Positions 20,820 through 32,050 of a DNA stretch of 64,000 nt are shown piece after piece (within the stretch, counting starts at the first letter, position 1; each line of letters starts with the position of its first letter). A model generated the notes under the pieces. That model saw only the letters and a program-made list of their open reading frames with translations, made no database searches and was not told the origin of the DNA. A program made the translations under genes and the position numbers. The DNA comes from Opisthocomus hoazin (lineage: Eukaryota > Chordata > Aves > Opisthocomiformes > Opisthocomidae): NCBI RefSeq assembly GCF_030867145.1, contig NC_134439.1, positions 6,671,379 to 6,735,378 on the forward strand, written 5' to 3'.

Positions 20820-21190
20820 GTTAGCCAGACCAGGGGTGACCTGTCCCCAGGGTTACCTGGAGATGGGGTGACCCACCCCTGGGGTTAGTGGGACTTGGGG
20901 TGATCTGTCCCCAGGGTGACTTCTCCCTGGGGCTGATCTGTCCCCAGGGTGACCCATCCCCAGGGTGACCCATCCCCGGGGTGACCTGGACCCGGGGTGA
21001 CCCATCCCCAGGGTGACCCATCCCTGGGGTGATCTGGACCCGGGGTGACCCATCCCTGGGGTGACCTGGACCAGCCACCAAGGTTAGCTGGACCTGGGGT
21101 GACCCATCCCCAGGCAAACCCATCCTTGGGGTGACTCGGCCCCGGGGTTGGCCTGACCCAGGGTGACCCATCCCTGGGGTGACAGACCAG
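20820..21190. repeat. Degenerate GGGGTGACCCATCCC repeat
   Basis: Words GGGGTGACCCATCCC, AGGGTGACC and GGGTGACCTGGACCC recur about 20 times at 15-19-bp spacing. The array is imperfect and unit boundaries drift. Confidence 0.9.
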
Positions 21191-21274
21191 GGGACCGAGG
21201 GGGGACACGCTGGCCGTTGGCTGCAGCCACCCTCCAGCTCCTTCAGCATTCACTGGGCTGCAAAGAGCTCCGAG

Positions 21275-21396
21275 AGCCAAAATCCTCCAAAAACCTCCAA
21301 TAACCCGCAAAAACCTCCAAAAACTTCCAAAAACCTCCAAAAAGCCTCCAAAAACCTCCAAAAACCTCCCAAAACCTCCCAAAATCTCCAACCCTG
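21275..21396. repeat. ~11-bp CCTCCAAAAAC repeat
   Basis: About eleven copies of CCTCCAAAAAC with single-base variants (CCTCCCAAAAC, CTTCCAAAAAC, CCTCCAATAAC) occupy this stretch. Confidence 0.93.
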
Positions 21397-22240
21397 CTAA
21401 GAAAAAGGCGTCTGCAGGGCCCTGGGCTGAGCCACGCGGCCGCTGCCGGGGCAGGATCCGGCCCAACTCCACCAACTCCAGCTCCGAACCTCCCCGGACA
21501 CGGCAGGAGCCCACGGGGCCGGGGTGAGGGGCACAGACACAGCCCCCAGGTGGGTCCCAGCAGCACCCACGGGGTGCTCAGCGCCCGCAGAGCCCGGGCG
21601 CAGCCTCGGCAATCCCAGCTCCGTTTCCAAAGCCGGGACACCGAAGCCTTTAAAAAAAAAAAAAAACCCAAGAATCCCTCTCCCAGCTCCCGCATTCCTG
21701 GGTGGAGAGTTTACATTCCCCCCCGTCCCTCGGCCGTCCGCGCCTCGCCTCCGGAAAACAAAGCGGCTTTGGGTGGGCTCTGCCTTTTGGGAGCGGGACC
21801 CTGCCAAGGGCACCGAGACCCCGCCACGGGCAGCACCCCCCGGGCCGGAGCACCCAGTGCCGGGGCTGGGTACGGCCCTGGGGTCCCCTTTGGGAAGGGC
21901 GAAGCCACCCAAGCGATGGCACCTTTGGGTGTGTGGGGTTGAGGGGGGCAGGGGGGGGGTCTCTCGGGGTGCAGGGGGGGTTCCCCCATCCCCGTGGCCG
22001 AGGTTTGTCCTGCCAATGTCACCCCCAGCGCGGTTTTCTCCCGGGAGGGCGGCGAAGCCAGCGCCAGCGCCCCAATCCATCCCATTTTCATTCCCACTTT
22101 GAAGGCGGTGGGGGGGTGCCGGGGGGTCCCGGCCAACCCAGCCCGACCCTCGAACTCCTTCTCCAAACCACGAAGGGGGAGGGGGCCAAAAAAACCCCCT
22201 GGGTACTTCTCCCCCCTCTTCTCTCCCCCCTTCCAAGTCA
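21397..22240. other. GC-rich intergenic DNA, no gene seen
   Basis: This is unique GC-rich sequence with an A13 run near 21652-21666 and G-runs near 21945-21980. Open frames on both strands overlap each other and show no domain. It may include the far end of the FZD2 3' UTR, but no poly(A) signal fixes that. Confidence 0.5.
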
Positions 22241-23907
22241 TCGCTGGAAAATTAAACCGGATCCCAAGTTTTTCCTTTCCAAAGCGCTGGAGAGGCGCTG
22301 CCTTAACCCCTTCGCTCCCGCGCCTCCCCGCGCTGGGGACCGGGAATTTTTACGGGGGTTTGGGGATCGTCCCGGGGCTTTGCTGGGGAAAGGGGGACGG
22401 CCCAATCCCCCCCCCCAAGCCCCCGGAGGATCCCAAACTCCCCCGAATGCCGGAGACGAGGAGCGCCGGGCTTTCGGGGAGCCCGTGGGGTCAGCGCACC
22501 CCCGGCCCGGGTCTCCTTCTCCATTTTGGGAAGAGATTTTTTTTTTTACATTTCAATTAAATCCAGCTGATTAAACCCCTCCTTCCCCTCGCCGAGCCCC
22601 CCGCCAGCCCCCCGCCAGCCCAACCTCCCCACACCCCATCTCCAGCAGCGCCCGAACCCCACGAAGCCGAACCGGAGCCGGGACCCGCTTCTCTCCGAGA
22701 CTCGGGATCGGGGCCCGTGCACAGCCCAAACCCCCTAATCCTATAGAAAATGTGAGCTATTTCCTCCGGGGGGGCACAGGAGAGCCCCCCCCCCGGCCGC
22801 AAACCAAAAAACCCTCTTTTTTTTGGGGTTAAATAAATATTTTTTCCCCTGCAAAGTGCTTTGTTCCAGCTGGAGGAGATGCTGCGATGGAAGCGGGGAG
22901 CGCGGCAGCACCCATGGGGTTCCCCCCGATTTAATTCTTGATTATTTTTTTTTAGGGGGGGAAAGCCCTCAGGAATAAGTCAGCGTTTTGGTTTACTCGT
23001 TCGTCTTCGCAACGGACTGTTTAAAAAGTCATTTGGGAGGAAAGTCTGCGGCGAAGCAGGGGGAGGCGCGGGCAGGGAGGTGCGGGCAGGGGCCAGGCAG
23101 GGACCCCCGCCCCGGGGGGCCGGGGGGGGCCGGGGACAGCCCCGTCACCGCAGCTTCTGGGAGCGAGAGAAGGGGGAGTGAATTAAAAAAACAAAAAAAA
23201 TATCAACTTTCTTGGGGAGTTTCCAGAAAGAGAGGGGGAAAAAATAGGATTTTTCTTGGGTTTTTTCCTGTTTCCCCCCTTTTTCCAGCCCCTCGGCAGC
23301 TCCGCGGGGAGGGGGCAGCCGAGGAAGGGAATCCTCGAACCCTCTCGCTGGCTCGGAGGGTTTTTTCCTCTTTTTCTCCCTCTTTTTTTCTCCTTTCCCC
23401 CCCTCCTTTTCCTCCTTTTTTTCCTGCCTTTTTCTCCTTTTCCTTCCTCCTTTTCTCTCCGCTTTTCCTCCTCTCCTTCTCCTCCCTTCTTCTCTCCTCC
23501 TCCTCCTCTCCTTTTTCTACTTTTCTCCTCCCTTTTCTTTTTCTGTCGCTTCTCTCCCTTTTTTCCCTCCCTTCTCCCCCTTTTCTCCTCCCTTCTCTCC
23601 CCTGTTCTCCTTTTCCCCCCTCATTTTTGTCCTTTCCCTCCCTTTTCTCTTTCCCCCCCCTTCCTTTTTGCCCTTTTTTCTTCCTCCCTTTTGCCCTTTT
23701 TCTCCTCTTTTTCGTGTTTTAAATATAAATATATAATTAAATTTACAAATGCTATTTACAGGTTTAATTACAAAAAAAAAAATCAAAGAAAAAGAGAGAC
23801 ACCCCTTAGACGTTAATAAATCTAAAAATAAAAAATATATAATAAATCCCCCCCTCAAAAAACAAATTCCAGCCGAAGGGCGGCGGCGGCGGCCGGGCTC
23901 GGGGGGG
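22241..23907 (-). other. FZD2: Probable FZD2 3' UTR and downstream flank
   Basis: The sequence beyond the FZD2 stop turns AT-richer and pyrimidine-rich, with several low-complexity tracts, as expected of a long frizzled 3' UTR. I see no AATAAA in the minus direction. ATTAAA variants occur at 23763-23768 and 22931-22936 (plus TTTAAT). The first would make a very short 3' UTR and the second one of about 1 kb. The true end is undetermined. A unique patch at 22735-22775 (CCCTAATCCTATAGAAAATG) looks conserved-like. Confidence 0.5.
23336..23725. repeat. Polypyrimidine tract, ~390 bp
   Basis: The plus strand is almost entirely T and C (TTTTCCTCC, CTCCTTTTC words), so the FZD2-sense strand is a purine tract of AGGAAAAGG type. 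It is followed by AT-rich DNA at 23715-23860. If transcribed in the FZD2 3' UTR it would be a long purine-rich RNA segment. Confidence 0.93.
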
Positions 23908-25582
<1,675 letters not shown>

Positions 25583-25654
25583 GGTGCCCCGGATTTACCG
25601 TGCCCGCTGCCCAGCCGGCCGCTCCTCCGGCCGGATCCGCCGTGCCCGGGGCTG

Positions 25655-25860
25655 CCCGCCTGGCTCCCGGTGACTCGATCCCCTCTCCCCGCCCGGCTCC
25701 CGGTGCCCGGACCGGCTCGGCTCCCGCCCGGACGGCTCCCGGTGACTCGATCCGCTCTCCCCGCCCGGCTCCCGGTGACTCGATCCGCTCTCCCGGTGCC
25801 CGGACGGGCTCGGCTCCCGCCCGGACGGCTCCCGGTGCCCGGCGGGACGGCTCCCGCTGC
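25655..25860. repeat. GC-rich tandem duplications in FZD2 5' leader/promoter
   Basis: CGGTGACTCGATCC occurs at 25669, 25740 and 25773 (spacings 71 and 33 bp), and CTCGGCTCCCGCCCGGACGG recurs at about 25717 and 25809. This indicates a ~65-71-bp duplication with an internal 33-bp duplication. The array starts about 75 bp upstream of the FZD2 start codon, so it is probably in the 5' UTR or core promoter. The ORFs through it are artefacts. Confidence 0.88.
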
Positions 25861-26039
25861 TCGCACGCGTCGCTCCCGCTGCTGGGATCGGAGGGTCCCG
25901 GTGTTCCCGCTGCTCCCGCTGCCCCGACCCGGCGCTCCGCGGAGCAGCTCCCGGTGCCGGAGCCCTGGGCGGGCGGTGGCGGGGCGCGGTGGGGGGGGGG
26001 GATGCGGGGTGGGGTGGGGTGCTGGGGGGTGCAGAGGGG

Positions 26040-26345
26040 GGTACAGGGGGGGGTGCCGGGGGAGCGGAGCGGCCGTACCGGACGCTCCCGCCGCCTTTGT
26101 GCGGGGCAGAGCCGCGTCCCCGTCGGGCGGAGCGGGCCCCCCCCGCCCGCGCCCCGCCCCCGCAGGGCCACGCCCCCCCTCCCCGCCAATCACATTCAAA
26201 CGGCGCGGCCGCCCCGCCCCTCCCGGGACACGCCCCGCCCCGCGTCCCGTCCCTTCCCGCCCCCCCGGGGGTCACCGGCCCCCCCCACCCCCCCGCGTAA
26301 ACTTTTTCCGCGCCGTGAAAACTCCCCCCGCGCGTGGGGTCGGGA
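26040..26345 (-). promoter_or_regulatory. FZD2: Probable FZD2 promoter with CCAAT and GC boxes
   Basis: About 500-700 bp upstream of the FZD2 ATG lies a CpG-dense segment with GC boxes (GCCCCGCCCC near 26150-26160 and 26212-26220) and a CCAAT motif at 26184-26188 (ATTGG in the gene direction). No TATA box is seen. Frizzled genes usually have CpG-island promoters and short 5' leaders, so this placement is reasonable, but the transcription start cannot be fixed. Confidence 0.5.
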
Positions 26346-26814
26346 CGGGGCCACGGCGAGAAGTCCCCGTCCCCCCCCTCCCCCCGGCACCTCCCGTGTC
26401 CCCTGGCCCCCCCGTGTCCCTCCCCCCCCCCGTGGGGCTGCTCCCCCTCCACCCGCCCCAGCCTGGGACACCCCCCTCCAGGTCCCCCGCTGTCCCCAGG
26501 TCCCCTTGAGCCCCCCCCCTTTGCTCCCCGGCCTGTCCCGGCCCCCCCCCGGGAGCAGGGGTGGCTCAGCCCGGGCACCCCTCGTCCCCCGGGTGGTGCC
26601 ACCGCCCCTTGGGGGGGGTCCAGTGACCCCCCGGGATGCTCCCCCCACTGCCCCACAAGGCCACCGCGCGGCCGGGGGTGTCCCCACATCAGCTGGGGGT
26701 GGGGGGGGGGACACACACATCCCGCGTCCTGCCCCCCACCGTGGGCCCACATCTCCCACCCCGACCGGGGCGACGGGCACCGCCGTCCCCCAAAACCAGG
26801 GCAGCGGGGGGGAG
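26346..26814. other. GC-rich upstream flank of FZD2, no gene seen
   Basis: C-run-rich, CpG-poor sequence with CCCCCGTGTCCC words. Several open frames overlap on both strands. No exon or RNA gene is supported. Confidence 0.5.
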
Positions 26815-27092
26815 CTGGGGGGCCGGGACACGCTGGGGGGGGACCAGGACACGTTGGGGGGGATGGAGACAAGTTGGGGGGGGACCGGGATACGATGGGG
26901 GGGGACCAGGACACATTGGGGGGGGACCGGGACACGTTGGGGGGGGACCGGGACACGTTGGGAGGGGACTGGGACACGTTGGGGCGAACCAGGACACATT
27001 GGGGGGACCAGGACACAGCGAGGGGGACTGGGACACACTGGGGGGATCTGGGACATGCCGGGGGGGGGGACTGGGACACACTGGAGACCCTC
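26815..27092. repeat. 21-bp G-rich minisatellite, ~12 copies
   Basis: A unit close to GGGGACCGGGACACGTTGGGG repeats with 21-bp spacing (ACCGG or ACCAGG at 26884, 26905 and 26926), with G-runs of 4-9 bases in each copy. It sits about 1.2-1.5 kb upstream of the FZD2 start codon. Four or more adjacent G-runs per two units satisfy the usual G-quadruplex pattern on the plus strand. Confidence 0.93.
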
Positions 27093-29873
27093 GTTGGGGA
27101 CAGAAACCGCGGGCAATCACCCCAAATGTCGGGTGGGGGGGGGGGCTGCCCTTCCCGAAGCAGCATCCCGAGGTGGGGCAGAGCGGGGGGCCCGGCGGGC
27201 AGCCCACCGCCCCCGGCCCGCTCCTCGCTGGGGGGGTGGGGGGGCGAGGGGCTTTCTGCCGGCTGCCTCCCCCCCCCCCCGCCGCCCTCCCTTTCTCTCC
27301 CTTTCCTGTAACTTCAGCTTTTGTTGTGAGCGGGAGAAGCCCGGGCTGCCGTGAAAAGAGGGCCCCAGCGCCTTTCAGAGCGTAATTGAAACCATTGCGC
27401 GGCTCCCGGCCGAGGGGGAAGGGCGGGGGGGGCTCCAGATATCAAAGCTGCGGGTGGAGGGGTGGGGGGGGGGTGGGGGGGGGCACACGATGCTCCCGGG
27501 GTCCCCCTCCCCGTCGGCTTTCCCGGCCCGGACGTGGCGGTTGGCGGGATGCTGGGGGCTCCCCGCTTTTCCAAAGGGGTCGGGGGTGGAAGGGAGGGAT
27601 CCCCACGGCTCCGGACGAGGCCGTGGTCCGGCGGACTGGGGTGGGGTGGGTGCCAGGGGCCGGACGCCCACCCGTCCCCCGGCTGGGGCACCCAGAGGTG
27701 CTGCCTTTGGGGAGCGCGGCGAGCCCACGGCCGCCATGTGCCGAGGAGGGCGGCTCGGCGCGGCCGGGGGCTGGCGGCCGCCCAGCGGGTCCCCGGCCGG
27801 GATGGCTGCCGGCGCCGGGCTGGCAGGGCGCCGGGCTGCGGGGGCCGAGGCCAGGCTGGATCCCGGCCCCTTCCCGGCTCCCCGTCCGCGGGCACGACGC
27901 GGGGTGGCTGCCCCGGCCCCGGCTCCCCTCGGCCCCACGGGTGTGGGGTCTGGGTTGTGTGACACCCCCCCCCCCAGCGTCCCCCGCCTCGGTGGCCTTT
28001 GCCCCAGCCCCAGCAGGCAGGGACAGGGATGGGGACGGAGGGGGTGGGGGGGGTCTGCCCAGACACGTGGACCTTGGCTTCCGAAAACCTTCGATTTGGG
28101 CTTCTCTGGGGGGGGGAGGAAGCTGCTTCCAGAGGGGGTGGGGCTGTCCCCACACTCTCTGTCGTTCTGGGTGCTGGTGGCTCTGCATAGGGGGTCCCCA
28201 GGACCTCTGGGCGCTGGGGACACATGGGGACGTGGTTGCACCCCGAGTGGGTGCTGAGCCTTCCCGGGGAGGCAGAAACGTGGAGCAGCCCGGCCAGCCG
28301 TCCCTGGGAGGGAGCCCTGGGTGGGCTGGGGGTGTCGGGACACCCCTGGGAGGCAGCCGGTGGGGTCCCGCCTGCTCAGGGGCGTCCCCTCGCAGGGACA
28401 TGCGGGGTGCCTGGGGATTCCCTTCGTCCCCATCGCTGGGCTCCCAGCCTGGTCCCCAGCTGCTGCCAGGGGTGTGCTGGGTGGGAGAGGGCCCTGCCCA
28501 CTCCGCAGAAGCTTTCCTGCGGGGGTCTGGGGTGGGGTCCTGGGCTGAGGGGACCCTGTGAGGACAGGGACGCATCCTGGCACCCAGTGGGAGGGGGTGG
28601 GTGCTGCCAGCAGGCCAGGCTGGGCATTACTGGGAGTACGAGGCCAAGCCCAGCGCCCCCAGGGCTCCCCCTTGCAGCCCCCCAGGAGCTGCTCGGGGTG
28701 GGGGGGAGTCCCGATCCCCTACTGCTCCAGTCTCACTTCATCCCAGTACAGCACTGGGGGCTGCTGGTGGGCAGCTGGTGCTGCCAGTCCCCTGCCCCCA
28801 GCACCCCGGGGTCCCCAGGTTGCGGCCCACGGGTGCCACCGCCTGCCGAGGGGCTGCCGGCTCCGGTGTCCCTGCAGAGCAGGGCACGGTCCCTGTGCAG
28901 CCCCCTCCCCAGGGCTCCCCCAGTGCCCTGGTGTTTGTGGGGTCCTCCCCGCACCCAGGAGCGCCAGGGGTGGGGGACGCAGCTGGAAACCCCCCAGGTC
29001 CTGCCCTTGGACCCCTGGCAGCACCCCGAGCAGTGCCCAACACCCCCAGCCCAGCCACGGGCAGCTCTGGCCCCCCTCCGAGCCCCCTCCCTGGGGACAG
29101 GAGCCCTGGTGCCCACCCGCGGGTGACACAGGGCCGGCACTGTCCCGGCACACTGCCCTGCTCTTGGGCTGGTGGTCAGCACCGCCTGGGTGGGCAGTAT
29201 TTTTTTGGGGGGTGGGGGGGTCTCTGGCAGCACCAGCTCCCACCACCCCCGTCCCTCGGGGCCGGGCACAGAGGAGGGCGAAGCAGGAATCAGGGGATGG
29301 AGCGGCTGCACCAGGCGATGCCAGGCAGGACGGGGACCCCCGGGGGTCCCCCAGGAGCTCAGAGGAAGGGCCCCCCCGGCCCCTGCCCTCGGCTTTGTTT
29401 CACACTTAAGAGCCTCTAATTAAAACCAGCCACAAAAGGCCTGGCTGGCGGCAGGCTCAAGGTGCCAGCGGAGGACGGGGGTCCGTCACCAAGGGAACAA
29501 GGAGGGATGCGGGGCCCCCGGCACGGGCACCGTGGGGCCCCCCCGCACGTGAGTGGGCACACGTGCACACACACACATACACACGCGTGTGCACAGGGGG
29601 AGCGAGCACGGGGACGTGGGAGCGGGGCTGAGGGGTCGGGGGGGGCTGGGGGTGACAGCGTTGGGGGGTGCCTGTGCAAAAGGTGTGCGTGTGTGCACGC
29701 CTGTGCCCAGCTTTGTTGCACGCACGTTATCCTGTGGGTTAGAGTGGGCAGAAACCAGTGCCTGCTGTTCTCAGGCCTGGTTTGTACTGGTCTAAACTGG
29801 TCTAATGGTCTGCTATGGCTCCACGGGGAGGAGGGGTCTGTGAGCAGCACTGGCCAGGGGGGCTGGGAGTGAG
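27093..29873. other. FZD2/GPATCH8 intergenic DNA, no gene recognised
   Basis: This is unique GC-rich sequence with two compositionally distinct patches (27290-27430 and 29395-29450), covered in the findings. It also has a CpG-dense stretch at about 27710-27905 and a short CA/CG microsatellite near 29565-29600 (CACACACACATACACACGCG). Open frames up to 402 aa run on both strands over the same bases, have no motif I recognise and look compositional. Confidence 0.55.
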
Positions 29874-30115
29874 CCGAGCCCCGGGGTACCCTGGGGTGAG
29901 CCGTGGGGTGAGCCGAGCCCTGGGGTACCCTGGGGTGAGCCAAGCCCCGGGGTACCCTGGGGTGAGCTGAGCCCCGAGGTACCCTGGGGTGAGCCGTGGG
30001 GTGAGCCGAACCCCGGGGTACCCTGGGGTGAGCTGAGCCCTGGGGTACCCTGGGGTGAGCCATGGGGTGAGCCGAACCCCGGGGTACCCTGGGGTGAGCC
30101 GTGGGGTGCCCCCGC
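29874..30115. repeat. 27/39-bp minisatellite containing GGTACCCTGGGGTGAGC
   Basis: GGTACCCTGGGGTGAGC begins at 29885, 29924, 29951, 29979, 30017, 30044 and 30083, giving spacings of 27-28 or 38-39 bp. The longer unit is the shorter one plus CGTGGGGTGAGC. The mixture of unit lengths suggests repeated slippage or unequal exchange. Confidence 0.95.
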
Positions 30116-31465
30116 AGGCACCGGGCACAGCATGGCAGCTGAACCCCGGCACCCGGAGGGTCCCTGGGACGGGCCCGGGGCGTTGCTGGGTGACCCCGAG
30201 AGTGGCTGCATGCGCTGGGGGGGACACAAGCCCCCCACCGAGGCGCGAGTCCGACTGCGCGGCCCCCCCAGCGGTGGTCCCCCCGCCGTCTCCCAGGCCT
30301 CGTCCCCGTGCGGGCGGGGGCCGAGCCGCAGCGGGGTGGGTGCGAGGCCGGGGCGGCGTGCGGGGGGAAGCTGCCTCAGGCCCATCTTGACCTTGCTGGC
30401 AGGGGAGGGATCCCCTCGCATGTCCGACACATCTCCCGCCAGCGCCCGGCATTGAGAGCGCGGCCAGCTCGCGCGCGGAGCAGCCGGCATGAAAAGGCAG
30501 CTTAGGCATCTCCCGCTGCGAGAGATGGATGAGGGGCTGCGGGGAGGGCCGGGGGGCAGCGAGAGGCCCGGCCGCCGCGGCGCGTCGCGGGCCGCGTGCC
30601 GCCGGGCGAGAGCGGGCATGGCCGGACACGGCGCGTCCCGGTGGGAGAAGGGGCAGCGGGCCAGGCCCGGCGGGGCGCGATGCCGGGGGGCTCCCCGAAA
30701 CGGAGCGTGGGAAGCGGGAGGGAGCGTCCCGGCTCGGAGGGGGCCGGGGCACCCAGGCTGGCAGCCTCGCTCCCCCGCAGGGCCTGGCCCCCCCGCGAGT
30801 CCCCAAGGCCCCCGCCGCGGGGTCCCGCAGCTGTCGCGGTCAGGAGGACGCGGTATTTTTAGAGCCACCCGGTGACGATTTTCGGTGCGAGGAGGGGGGG
30901 TGGTGGGAGGCTCCGCGACCCCACCAGCCCCCAGCGCTGGCAATGGGTCCCCATGGGGCATGGGGGGCTACCGGCCACCTCCGCTCTGCCCCAGGGCCCC
31001 GAGCTGGGTGGGGGTCTGTGTTCCCAAGGCCAGACCCCTGGGTCCCCCCCCTGGGGCTGACTGGGTGGTGGGGGTGCCCCCCGCACGGCTGGCAGAGGCA
31101 TGGGGTGCTCCCCCGGCTGTCCCTCCCCGTCCTGCGAGCAGCTGTGCCCCAGCCGATGGCGGGGGACCCTGCCAGCGCCGGACATGTGACAGGAGGTGAC
31201 AGAGCTGGCTGCTATTTATACCCGGCCCTTGTCAGGGCTCGGTGTGGGGACACAGGCGAGCCCGTGCCCCGGGTGGCCCTCAGGGTCCCCTGGGTGCCTG
31301 CCTGTCCCCCAGCACCACCCAAAGCCCCCCCTGTAGGACAGGGGCTGCTGTGGGGCCCCGAGGCCCACTCCTCCCCCCACGGTGTGTCACAGACATTGCA
31401 ACTGTCCCCAGCCCATGGGGGACACTGTGCCGTGAGACACCCCACTGTCCCTGAGCCCAGTGGGG
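30116..31465. other. CpG-bearing intergenic DNA, no gene recognised
   Basis: CpG is locally high at about 30230-30870. Patches that look unlike simple GC drift are 30440-30540 (with ATGAAAAGGCAGCTTAGGC) and 31180-31230 (TGACAG words and CTATTTATA). Frames such as 30529-31563 on plus and 29813-30961 on minus overlap, are Arg/Pro/Gly-rich and match no family I know. An unannotated noncoding transcript or promoter is possible but not shown. Confidence 0.5.
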
Positions 31466-32050
31466 GCATGGAGCGGTGCCTGAGGGGGACACCAAGCTGT
31501 CCCTGTGCCCGGTGTAGGCACAGAGTGTACCTGAATGGGACACCGAGCTGTCTCTGTGTCTAGAGAGGGCACAGAGCGGTACCTAAGGGGGACACCGAGC
31601 TGTCCCCATGCCCAGTGCAGGCACAGAGCGGTGCCCGAGGGGGACACCGAGCTGTCCCCATGCCCAGTGCAGGCACAGAGCGGTACCTAAGGGGGACACC
31701 GAGCTGTCCCCATGCCCAGTGCAGGCACAGAGCGGTGCCCAAGCGGGACACCGAGCTGTCCCCATGCCCAGTGCGGGCACAGAGCATACCTGATGGGGAC
31801 ACCGAGCTGTCCCCATGCCCAGTGCAGGCACAGAGCGGTACCTAAGGGGGACACCGAGCTGTCCCCATGCCCAGTGCAGGCACAGAGTGGTGCCCAAGCG
31901 GGACACCGAGCTGTCCCCGTGCCCAGTGTGGGCACAGAGCGGTACCTGATAGGGACACCGAGCTGTCCCCGTGCCCAGTGTAGGCACAGAGCGGTGCCCG
32001 AGGGGGACATCGAGCTGTCCCCACGCCCAGCAGAGGTGTGGGCTGATCCC
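31466..32050. repeat. 52-bp minisatellite, ~11 copies
   Basis: Each unit contains GCACAGAGCGGTRCC, a GGGGGACACCGAGCTGTCCC core and CATGCCCAGTGCAG. Starts of GCACAGAG at 31569, 31621, 31673 and 31725 show an exact 52-bp period. The first and last copies are diverged; the middle copies are nearly identical. Because 52 is not a multiple of three, apparent proteins have a long composite period. Confidence 0.96.

Noticed and set aside
27375-28583. Minus-strand frames of 303-402 residues upstream of FZD2
   Set aside because: Three overlapping minus frames and several plus frames are open over the same DNA, with no domain, no splice pattern and no recognised homology.
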